Below are positions 51,524 through 59,521 of a DNA stretch of 64,000 nt, one piece after another. The position numbers were made by a program, and so were the translations under genes. The DNA lies in NCBI RefSeq assembly GCF_019967995.1, contig NZ_CP065377.1:558001-622000 (forward strand). Reading direction: 5' to 3'. Source of the DNA: Faecalibacterium prausnitzii (lineage in GTDB: Bacteria > Bacillota > Clostridia > Oscillospirales > Ruminococcaceae). Numbering within the stretch: the first letter of the stretch is position 1; every line of letters begins with the position of its first letter. The notes beneath the pieces are model-generated. The model ran no database searches. It saw only the letters and a list, made by a program, of their open reading frames with translations, and had not been told where the DNA came from.

Positions 51524-52182
51524 TCAGATTCCTCAGTTGTATTAAATTGTTTGGTATTTTGGGCAATTGCCCGGATACTTTCTTTCATTCGTTTTAGTTC
51601 AGCAGTTTGATTTTTCATTTCTTTTAGAAGCTTTTCTTCATCGCTTTCAAAAGAGAAAATCGTTGCATAGTGTTCCGTATCAATATCGAACTCACTTTGA
51701 TAATTTACGCCATTATCCTCATAATAAATGGTTCCTGTTGCAGGCACTTTGTTTGGAATCTGAATATAGGTATCATTTGCAAAGAAGAGGTCATAGTGCT
51801 GGTCAACGCCGATGACACATTTTTTTCCCTTTTGCTTTTTCAATAACTCCGCAAAGTTTGTGCTTCCCAAACTATCAATAAAAGCGTCACTTAATTGAAT
51901 TTCAACATTTTGCGCAGTCGATTTTCCGTGATTTATAAAGCGCAATCCGTAGAATGACCGTCGTTCAAATAGAAATTCAACCTCAATATGTGGCCTGTTT
52001 TCCTCTGCATATTGTTTTTGCATTTCTTCCAGCTGTTTCTTGGAAGCATTCGCTGATTGAATGTTTGCTATGCAAATAGCAATAGTAGCAACGACATAAA
52101 CAACCGTAATAAGAAATGTTAAACCACCGCTATTATCGTTTAGTAATTCAAAAAACTTGGAAAGACCAGTTAAAACATCCAT
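51520..52182 (-). CDS. Membrane-anchored protein of unknown function in the restriction operon
   Basis: 220 residues. One membrane helix (about 20-42, LTFLITVVYVVATIAICIAN), a short coiled coil (QLEEMQKQYAEEN), a beta-rich soluble domain (IEVEFLFERRSFYGLRFINH, later TGTIYYEDNGVNYQSEF), and a C-terminal coiled coil (EEKLLKEMKNQTAELKRMKE). AAGGAAGG precedes the ATG. No family recognised. It resembles small membrane proteins found as passengers in defence operons; a role in sensing or in tethering the complex is a guess. Confidence 0.75.
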   Translation of the reverse strand: MDVLTGLSKFFELLNDNSGGLTFLITVVYVVATIAICIANIQSANASKKQLEEMQKQYAEENRPHIEVEFLFERRSFYGLRFINHGKSTAQNVEIQLSDAFIDSLGSTNFAELLKKQKGKKCVIGVDQHYDLFFANDTYIQIPNKVPATGTIYYEDNGVNYQSEFDIDTEHYATIFSFESDEEKLLKEMKNQTAELKRMKESIRAIAQNTKQFNTTEESE

Positions 52183-52233
52183 TTTGACGCCTTCCTTCTA
52201 ACGACATTTAATGTATGGTTATATGATAACTGT

Positions 52234-53286
52234 TTATATTTTTGCACCTAAACCTTGGCGCTCTAAAATATAATCCAGCAACTTATAATCTTTTTGATCT
52301 TTCCAGTCACATATAAAAGCATTCGCTTCATGGATGGGCGGTTCATCGAAGTGTGCAAGAGGAATGACCCATTGCCAAAAGCCATATAAACATAGCACTC
52401 CGACAAACTGATTTTGAATCATTCCAAACTGACACCAGTGCGATTTCTCTGGTACGATTTTGTGGAGCACTTCTGCTTCTTCTACTGCGCTCGGAAGGCG
52501 GCAGAATTTCTCCGAATGATTTCCATGCAGAATCCATGCGCGGACTTCATCAAATTCTGGTCTCTCTGCAAATTCTTTTCCATAAAGATATGCAGTTGCA
52601 TTCAGCAAAATCTTTGCGCACATTCTGGACGTTTCAGGTGTTTCCTGAAGCTGGAATCCCATTTTTACGTGTGTTTGTTCCTCTCTCATACTGTTAACAT
52701 TTAGCACGGCATCTGAATAGGACAAAAAGACTTTTATTTCCTTTTCGATATGATAGCAATCTTTCTTGGAGGGATGAAACGCAATATAGTACTTTCCTTT
52801 GTGATATCCGACTAAAACTTCGTCTGGTGAAATATCCTGTGACGTGAGCGTCACATATTTCGTTTGTTCACCGAATTGGTTTAAGATCGAAATAAATTTG
52901 GAGGCCGCGTCCGGCATATCCTTGACTGCAAGACAAATCCGGTATTGTTTTGCACCGCGGCAAAAATGACTAATATTATATGGAGTACCTAACGCCATAT
53001 AGCTGAGAACGCGGTCACCCTTTTCATCTATGCCAACGCACACGTCGCTTTGAGCAGCATTTTTAGTCGTAAGAGAGCCCCTTTTCCCCGGCCCGAAAAG
53101 AGCACGTTCTGTTGAAATCAAAGAACGTCTTGTGAGAATTTCTTCCATAGGGGAAAACAGCTCATTTGCCTGATCGGATACCCATCCTTTGGGAAGCATT
53201 GTTTTGCATCCCAGCGATGCCGGAAAAACATGTTCACGTTTATTATAGGTTAATCCCTCTTGGTTTCCGTAATAAATACAGGACAC
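52234..53286 (-). CDS. HNH-endonuclease-like protein in the restriction operon
   Basis: 350 residues from a GTG eight bases after AAGGAG (the GTG at 53295 touches the ribosome site). The first 60 residues, CIYYGNQEGLTYNKREHVFP then LPKGWVSDQANELFS, copy the HNH_5 pattern (CIYCG, EHIIPxxLGG, CDECNNxFS), but three of the four zinc cysteines are gone while the EH pair is kept. The remaining 290 residues show no family I know. It may be a nuclease that needs no structural zinc, or a degenerate sensor. Confidence 0.65.
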   Translation of the reverse strand: MSCIYYGNQEGLTYNKREHVFPASLGCKTMLPKGWVSDQANELFSPMEEILTRRSLISTERALFGPGKRGSLTTKNAAQSDVCVGIDEKGDRVLSYMALGTPYNISHFCRGAKQYRICLAVKDMPDAASKFISILNQFGEQTKYVTLTSQDISPDEVLVGYHKGKYYIAFHPSKKDCYHIEKEIKVFLSYSDAVLNVNSMREEQTHVKMGFQLQETPETSRMCAKILLNATAYLYGKEFAERPEFDEVRAWILHGNHSEKFCRLPSAVEEAEVLHKIVPEKSHWCQFGMIQNQFVGVLCLYGFWQWVIPLAHFDEPPIHEANAFICDWKDQKDYKLLDYILERQGLGAKI

Positions 53287-53301
53287 AAAACTCACTCCTT
53301 T

Positions 53302-54432
53302 TTACAATGTTCCTTCAAACGCCTGTTTCAAAATACTCTGCCGCATTGCATCCGCCTGTGCAAGTGCGGTATCAACTGTTTTTTCAATGCTATCGCAAAC
53401 GGAAAGCCTGTCCGATATTTGTTTTACCAATTTTTCTTGCTCCTGCAAATCCGGTACACCAATAGGAAGATTTGCATAAGCAGATACATTTAGGTGACCT
53501 TGTGCGGCACCTCGTTCATTTTTCTTTACAATAGCTCTACCCATCGGAGAATTGGTGTATTGTGCTAAGAATTCTGGAATAACTTTGGATATATCCGGAA
53601 CGGCAATGACCACATCTATTGCATTGTATCCATTATACCGCGCAGGAACGACCGATGCCATTCCCAAGTTTGCTCCGGAACGTGAGATAAGAACATCATT
53701 TGTGTGAACTTCACTTCTACAATTTTGCTGGTGACCTTCTTTTGAAATCATCACCCAGTCAGTATCGTTAATATATCCTCTACGAACATTTGCATTGCGA
53801 AAAGCAGGAACACCATTTTCGGAAACATAATATTGAGTTGGTTTTATAACAATTCCAACCTTTATATCTAAGCAAACGTCTTTTATATGAACCGATGTTG
53901 TTGAGACAGAATCAAAAATTTCCTTTAGCACAGCCTGCCGATATACCTCTAACTGCTCTTTTGTAGTTTTAAGAGTATCAACAGCCTTGTCAAGCTCAGA
54001 AAAAAGCTCGTCGATTCGGGTAACGATTCGGGATTGCTCGTCTAATGGGGGAATTAACACTTTAATTTTTGAGTAAGATTGAATCCAATACCTCTTATGC
54101 GTGCTATGGTCGAACTGGATGATTTGTAGACGATAAAAGATATACTTTGGAATGACTAAATCGGTGTTAATATGCAAAATCTTCATTGCTGAAGATTTTA
54201 CTTTGAATCTGAAATTCACAAATTGAGTTGCAGTTGTAAAGTCATCAAAAATGATGACTGGCAACTGGTCAAAAATACCATCGGTTTCATTTGTTTTTCC
54301 CAAAATGAAAGACTTTCCTGCGGTTAAAACCGGCGTGGCATAGGCATCGCTATAGTCGGTAGACTTTACAATATATGCTGTTGGTTGCTCAAATGGCAAT
54401 AATTCACCCAGTTCATATTCTGTATATTGCAC
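53302..54432 (-). CDS. hsdS: Type I restriction specificity subunit
   Basis: 376 residues starting at GTG. Two target-recognition domains alternate with conserved helical spacers (IPPLDEQSRIVTRIDELFSE in the middle, LQEQEKLVKQISDRLSV near the end). Each recognition domain reads half of a bipartite DNA target. The protein ends with AMRQSILKQAFEGTL, the usual HsdS terminus, so it looks complete. Confidence 0.93.
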   Translation of the reverse strand: MQYTEYELGELLPFEQPTAYIVKSTDYSDAYATPVLTAGKSFILGKTNETDGIFDQLPVIIFDDFTTATQFVNFRFKVKSSAMKILHINTDLVIPKYIFYRLQIIQFDHSTHKRYWIQSYSKIKVLIPPLDEQSRIVTRIDELFSELDKAVDTLKTTKEQLEVYRQAVLKEIFDSVSTTSVHIKDVCLDIKVGIVIKPTQYYVSENGVPAFRNANVRRGYINDTDWVMISKEGHQQNCRSEVHTNDVLISRSGANLGMASVVPARYNGYNAIDVVIAVPDISKVIPEFLAQYTNSPMGRAIVKKNERGAAQGHLNVSAYANLPIGVPDLQEQEKLVKQISDRLSVCDSIEKTVDTALAQADAMRQSILKQAFEGTL

Positions 54433-54434
54433 GT

Positions 54435-54641
54435 TTACTGTTTTCCTTTCGATGCTTCCTTAGCGCAATCCACCATGAGTTTGTAGGCTTCTTTTTGTTC
54501 AGATGTCATGCACTGATTGTTGTCTGCCATTTCCTTAAGTAATTTACAAGCAGCTTCCATTTCTGCTGAGGATACAGACATTTGCCCATTCATCACAGTT
54601 GAAAACAATTTTGCGAAGCTAAATAATTCAAATGGGTTCAT
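54435..54641 (-). CDS. Small hypothetical protein between hsdR and hsdS
   Basis: 68 residues, helical, with a good AAGGAG site. Two cysteines and an EAACKLLKEMADN-type amphipathic helix are visible. No family recognised. Its stop lies three bases before the hsdS GTG and its start ten bases after hsdR, so it is clearly part of the operon. Confidence 0.65.
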   Translation of the reverse strand: MNPFELFSFAKLFSTVMNGQMSVSSAEMEAACKLLKEMADNNQCMTSEQKEAYKLMVDCAKEASKGKQ

Positions 54642-54651
54642 ATAGTTCTCC

Positions 54652-57390
54652 TTACGCTACCAATTCCTCATTCATTTCATCCAAAATCTCCTGATACTTT
54701 TCTCCGAACACCCGATAGAACCCACCTAAGCCGCCTTTGCTGTCAAACGGCGTATACTCCAAGTCCTCCGGCAGAATGCTCAGTGATGTGATAATATGCT
54801 CCTTGATCAGCCGCAGCCATTCCATCTGCTCAGCGGTAAAGTGAACCGCACCGGTATTGCGGCGGAAAGTCCACTGTTTGAAGTTATAGTTTACCCGGTC
54901 GGCAAAGGGCGAAAGGGTATCCGTATAGCCCATCTGAAAACGGATAATAGAAATCAGATCGGTCAGCTGAGCGAGTGTGCCTTTCTTTACCTTGCCAGGC
55001 TGCTTGATGGCATAACAATCCCACAGACGCTCGACCGTGATGCCCTTTGCTTTGAGTTTTTGATACAGTTCCGTCAGATTTTTCAGTACCATCGGACGTT
55101 TTTTATACGTTTCATTGTAGATGATGCGCAGGGCAATGATCTCATCTTTATTTTCCTCGATGAAATCCTTGAATGTAGAAATCACCCGGTCTGCCGTTTC
55201 CTCCTGATTAGTGTCATAACCGGCAAAGAGTACCTTGTCCAAATTGACGCTGTCGATGATCTGGTCATGGCTGCGGCGGACATTTTCAATAAAATCGCGA
55301 ACTTCCGGCTTCTGGAAAGGTGCAACGGCCTGTTCGATGAGCTCTTTCTGGGTCTGTGCAAGCTGTTCCGGTGCGGGCGTAAGCACACCGCTTTTTGTTT
55401 GCGCTTTGGCATGAATGACATCTTCATCAAAGGCATTCAGCAGATTCTCCGCAACCTGCTCTGCGGTTTCCCCTACGGTTTCTTTGAACTGCTTGTGTTC
55501 GCTGCGTTCCATCCTGCGGCTGAGACGAATCACACGGTTTGCAAGAGAAGTCAAGGTATCCTCATCCCGCGCACCGAGTGCAATGTTCATCATCAGTTCC
55601 TTCATGGAAACCGCTGGCTTGCGTTCCAGCGTGCGGGTCTCGGTCTTTTTGGATTTGGTTACACCCACTGCATCCACGATCACAAAATGATCTTTGTTTT
55701 CCGTAGCAGAAGGTGTTACCTTTTGTAAATCATCCTTGCTCAGCGTGCGGGTGCCGCGGCCTTTCATCTGCTCGAAGTAATTGCTGCTGCGCACATCCCG
55801 CATGAACAGCAGGCACTCGATGGGCTTTACATCCGTACCGGTCGCGATCATATCCACAGTAACGGCTATACGTGGGTTGTAGTCATTCCGGAACGAGCTG
55901 AGAACGGCTTCCGGATTCTGCGCACTGTAAGTGATCTTTCTGCAAAAATCGTTTCCTTCGCCGAATTCTTCCCGGACGATCTGCACAATATCGTCTGCAT
56001 GGCTGTCCGTCTTGGCAAAAATCAGCGTTTTGGGGACTTCTTTCCGGTAGGGGAACAACGTGGTATGGAGTGCTTCTTTGAAGGTGCGAATCACAGCACG
56101 GATCTGGCTTGGATTTACGACATCCTTATCCAACTTGGACTGTGTGTAGAACACATCCTCGTCCATCTGCTCCCAGCGTTTTGCGCGCGTCAGGCGGTTA
56201 CGCCGCTCGATCAACTGCTTTAGGATGGTTGCACCATTTTTCGTCACATCGGTTTCAATCAGATAAATGTCCTCGCCAACGTTAACGCCGTCCAGAACGG
56301 CCTGCTCTCGCGTATATTCGCTGACAAAATTTTCATTGAAGTAGCCGATGGTTCGCTTATCCGGCGTAGCGGTCAGGCCGATGATAAACGCATCAAAATA
56401 GGAAAGCACTTGACTCCATACATTGTAAATAGAACGATGGCATTCATCTACAATGATACAGTCAAAGAACTCCGGCGGAATTTTGGCATTGTAGACGACC
56501 TCTTTTGGTGCTTTGCTTTCGGCGGTGACATATTCCGCAAAGGGAATCTCTTCTGCCTGTTCGTCCAGTTCTTCCCCTTTTAGAATGGAATACATCCGCT
56601 GAATCGTACTGATGCAGACCTGTACATCCCCGGAAATATAAGAGTTTTTTAACCGGCGTACACCATACAATTCCGAAAAGCTGCGAGGATCATCATTGGG
56701 CTTGTATGCCATGAACTCGCGCTCGGCCTGTTCACCAAGGCTGCGGGTATCTACCAGAAACAGGATGCAATTCATTCTGCCGTATTTCAACAGCCGATAG
56801 GCGGCAGTAATGGCTGTAAAGGTCTTGCCTGCGCCGGTTGCCATCTGCACAAGAGCGCGCGGTCGATTTTCTGAAAAAGAAGTGTCCAGACCATGAATTG
56901 CACTGATTTGACATTTGCGGAAGCCCGATTCATCCAGCTGCGGGATACGCTTCAGATTGTTGCGCACAGTATCCGGTTCAGCAAGCCAGCGTTTCAACGT
57001 CTCCGGGCGGTGGAACGAGAATACCTCGCGCGAACGGTATTTAAGATCTGCGTAATCGGTAAAACGCACCAATTCGCCAGTGGCTTCGTAGGCGAACCGA
57101 ACCTTGTACTCCCGCTTTACCCATTTGAACTGGCTATTTGCATAGCGGCTGGACTGCGTTTCCACATCTGTCAGTGCTTGACCTTCTTCGTCTTTCTTTG
57201 CCTCTACAACACCAACTGGCACTCCCTCAATGAAAAGTGCATAATCCACCGGACCGGTATTGGTAGGGAACTCGCGCACTGCAACACCGGAAGCAACCGT
57301 CAGATTTAGTTGTTTCAGATCCTGAATTGTCCAGCCACTTTGCCACAATCTGTTATCGATCTGTTCCCTCGCTCTTGCTTCCGGAGTCAT
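54652..57390 (-). CDS. hsdR: Type I restriction endonuclease/translocase subunit
   Basis: 912 residues. The nuclease domain is at 40-70 (GPVDYALFIEGVPVGVVEAK, the D-x..-E-x-K core). A superfamily 2 helicase follows with MATGAGKTFT, VDECHRS (DEAD-box-like motif II) and GRGTRTL (motif VI). The C-terminal part binds HsdM/S. AGG precedes the ATG. It is the first gene of the seven-gene minus-strand operon. Confidence 0.94.
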   Translation of the reverse strand: MTPEARAREQIDNRLWQSGWTIQDLKQLNLTVASGVAVREFPTNTGPVDYALFIEGVPVGVVEAKKDEEGQALTDVETQSSRYANSQFKWVKREYKVRFAYEATGELVRFTDYADLKYRSREVFSFHRPETLKRWLAEPDTVRNNLKRIPQLDESGFRKCQISAIHGLDTSFSENRPRALVQMATGAGKTFTAITAAYRLLKYGRMNCILFLVDTRSLGEQAEREFMAYKPNDDPRSFSELYGVRRLKNSYISGDVQVCISTIQRMYSILKGEELDEQAEEIPFAEYVTAESKAPKEVVYNAKIPPEFFDCIIVDECHRSIYNVWSQVLSYFDAFIIGLTATPDKRTIGYFNENFVSEYTREQAVLDGVNVGEDIYLIETDVTKNGATILKQLIERRNRLTRAKRWEQMDEDVFYTQSKLDKDVVNPSQIRAVIRTFKEALHTTLFPYRKEVPKTLIFAKTDSHADDIVQIVREEFGEGNDFCRKITYSAQNPEAVLSSFRNDYNPRIAVTVDMIATGTDVKPIECLLFMRDVRSSNYFEQMKGRGTRTLSKDDLQKVTPSATENKDHFVIVDAVGVTKSKKTETRTLERKPAVSMKELMMNIALGARDEDTLTSLANRVIRLSRRMERSEHKQFKETVGETAEQVAENLLNAFDEDVIHAKAQTKSGVLTPAPEQLAQTQKELIEQAVAPFQKPEVRDFIENVRRSHDQIIDSVNLDKVLFAGYDTNQEETADRVISTFKDFIEENKDEIIALRIIYNETYKKRPMVLKNLTELYQKLKAKGITVERLWDCYAIKQPGKVKKGTLAQLTDLISIIRFQMGYTDTLSPFADRVNYNFKQWTFRRNTGAVHFTAEQMEWLRLIKEHIITSLSILPEDLEYTPFDSKGGLGGFYRVFGEKYQEILDEMNEELVA

Positions 57391-57438
57391 AACGATGCAC
57401 CTGCCTTTGCTATCTTAGAGCAAACTGTTGATACCTCT

Positions 57439-57467
57439 ATTTTATAAGATGCAACACAATATTACAA
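57439..57467 (-). promoter_or_regulatory. Promoter of the restriction-modification operon
   Basis: TTGTAA and TAAAAT with 17 bases between them on the minus strand, about 50 bases before hsdR. Confidence 0.6.
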
Positions 57468-57524
57468 GTGTTTCCTTTTTATAAATTTCAAGGCGATATA
57501 CCTCATGAGAATTTTTCAAAGTAA

Positions 57525-57553
57525 TTGAAAATACGTAAAATTCATGGTATAAA
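57525..57553 (+). promoter_or_regulatory. Promoter of the serine recombinase
   Basis: TTGAAA and TATAAA with 17 bases between them, 65 bases before the recombinase ATG. Confidence 0.6.
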
Positions 57554-57617
57554 TTATACGAAACAATTGCTGCGTAGTATCTGTTGCTCAACAATATCTA
57601 AATGGGAGGTGCCTGCC

Positions 57618-59149
57618 ATGACCGCCGTGATCTATGCCCGCTATTCATCGGATAACCAGCGCGAAGAATCCATCGAAGGCCAGATTCGTGAATGTACGGC
57701 TTATGCCGAAAAGAACGGCATCACTGTGGTCAAGCACTACATCGACCGTGCCCTTTCCGCCAAAACCGACAACCGCCCGGACTTCCAGCAGATGATCAAG
57801 GACAGCGAGAAACGGTTGTTTGACATTGTGCTGGTCTGGAAGCTCGACCGCTTTGCCCGGAATCGCTATGATTCGGCACACTATGAGTACCAGTTAGAGA
57901 GGAATCATGTCAAGCTGGTATCTGCCACCGAGCCAATCTCGGAAGGGCCTGCCGGAATCATGGTCAAGAGTATGCTCACCGGCATGGCTGAATACTACTC
58001 GGCAGAGCTGTCTGAAAAGGTCGTACGCGGCATGACCGAGAATGTTCTGAAGGGCAAGTACAACGGCGGTACCGTTCCCATCGGCTTCAGGGTGGACGAG
58101 GAGAAGTTCTTTCAAATCGACCCGCTGAAAGCTCCCTTTGTGGTCGAGGCATTCCAGAAATACGACGATGGTGCGAGCATGAAGGAAATCATGAACTGGC
58201 TGAATGATAGCGGCGTGACCACCAACCGCAACCAGAAGTTTACCTACAACAGCGTCTGGAAGCTGCTGTCAAACCGTCGGTACATCGGAGAAAACCACTT
58301 TAAGGACATCGTAATGCGGACAGCATCCCCGCCATCGTGGACAAGGAGCTATTCGACCGCGTACAGGCGAAAATCGAAAAGAACCGCCGCGCGCCTGCCC
58401 ACCACAAGGCCGAGGACGATTATCTGCTGACCACCAAATTGTTCTGCGGAATGTGCGGTGCGATGATGTTCGGGGAATGCGGCACAGGCCGGAATAAGGT
58501 GGTACACCATTATTATAAGTGTGCCAACGCCAAGCGCACCAAGACCTGCAAGAAAAAGACCGTCCGCAAGGAGTGGCTGGAAGATCTGGTCGTGGCGGAA
58601 ACCATGAAGTTGATTCAGGATGATGCGGTCATTGATGCCATCGTTGCCGAGGTGATGGAACTGCAAGAGCAGGAAAACACCACCCTGCCCCTGCTGGAAA
58701 AGCAGATGCACGAGGTAGAGAACAGCATCGAGAATATGCTGAACGCCATCCAGGCAGGTGTGCTGACCAACTCCACCAAGGCACGTCTGGAAAAGCTGGA
58801 AGAACAGCAGAAAGAGCTGGAAGTCCGCATTGCCGAGGAGAAAATTGCAAAGCCTCGGTTGAGCGAGAACCAGATCCGTTTCTGGCTGACCCGACTCCGC
58901 AAGCTGGACACAAGGGTGAAAAGCCACCGGGAAACGCTCATCAACACCTTCGTGAATGTTGTTTATCTCTATGATGAAAAAGTTTTGATTGCGTTCAACT
59001 ACAAAGACGGCACAAAAACCATCACTTTCGATGAAATCGCCGCCAAAGATGCCCCAGCGGGCAATGGTTCGGATTTGGTTGACTTCGCTCCACCAAAAAA
59101 GCTTCAACGTAACTATTACGTTGGAGCTTTTTGTTTTGTATGTGCGTGA
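57618..59149 (+). pseudogene. Large serine recombinase with a one-base frameshift
   Basis: The first part (57618 to about 58316) gives a resolvase domain with the nucleophile at S10 (YARYSSDNQREESIEGQI) and a recombinase domain. At 58316-58318 the text ATGCGGACAGC needs one extra C to continue as MPDSIPAIVDKELFDRVQ; with it the frame runs through a zinc-ribbon (LFCGMCGAMMF, then C and CKKK) and a coiled coil to 59149. So a single base is missing about 233 codons in. The full protein would be about 510 residues, normal for TndX/TnpX-type integrases. AATGGGAGG precedes the ATG. Confidence 0.88.
59098..59133 (+). terminator. Terminator inside the end of the recombinase frame
   Basis: GCTTCAACGT and ACGTTGGAGC pair with one mismatch around a loop and are followed by T residues. 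The last 18 recombinase codons run through it. Confidence 0.75.
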
Positions 59150-59248
59150 AACTCACGAATGCGGGCGGATTCGAACAGCATCGGCCCACCGTACAGTCCG
59201 GCGGGCAAAAAAGCCCCAGTGGGGCTTTTTTAGATGCGCGGCTCGCGC

Positions 59249-59266
59249 AATCCACCCGCGCCCACC
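59249..59266 (+). repeat. Putative right attachment site, copy of the tRNA-Tyr 3' end
   Basis: Exact 18-base match to 39343-39360 in the same orientation. It is followed within seven bases by a terminator hairpin, as expected for the original downstream side of a tRNA gene. Confidence 0.65.
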
Positions 59267-59272
59267 CATCTG

Positions 59273-59313
59273 ACAGCTCCCGTGTGCAAACACACAGGGG
59301 CTGTTTTATTTTT
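59273..59313 (+). terminator. Terminator downstream of the displaced tRNA end
   Basis: ACAGCTCCCGTGTG and a near-complement (one mismatch) flank a CAAA loop and are followed by a T-rich run. Confidence 0.8.
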
Positions 59314-59426
59314 GTCTGCGCATGGTGCAGCAGCATGCAGCACATCCTCGAAGTTGAGAAAAACGGAGCATTCGTCACAAACTTATCACAAAAAGGTTAC
59401 AAACCGACTTTTTCCACTCAAAAAGA

Positions 59427-59455
59427 TTGTGAAACGATTGTTTATCTGGTATCAT
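59427..59455 (+). promoter_or_regulatory. Promoter of the flavinylated reductase
   Basis: TTGTGA and TATCAT with 17 bases between them, about 65 bases before the start. Confidence 0.6.
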
Positions 59456-59521
59456 ATCGGGGTGGCTGGCAAATGTGCCGGTCTGCGAGAAGAAATGAAT
59501 CAAGATCAAGGAGAAGTATCC

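Larger units (their letters stand above)
59150..59521. other. Right edge of the island and upstream region of the reductase
   Basis: Holds a short hairpin (AAAAAAGCCCCAGTGGGGCTTTTTT, at about 59208-59232, split here only as a perfect stem with T run), the 18-base copy of the tRNA-Tyr end, a terminator and the reductase promoter. No gene. Confidence 0.6.

Noticed and set aside
59155..59185. GGATTCGAAC, resembling the reverse complement of a tRNA T loop
   Set aside because: No acceptor or anticodon stem can be built around it; too short to call a tRNA fragment with confidence.
59131..59300. A short plus-strand frame with text like QSTRAHPSDS at the island edge
   Set aside because: This kind of text is the usual product of translating tRNA 3' ends; here it comes from the tRNA-Tyr copy.
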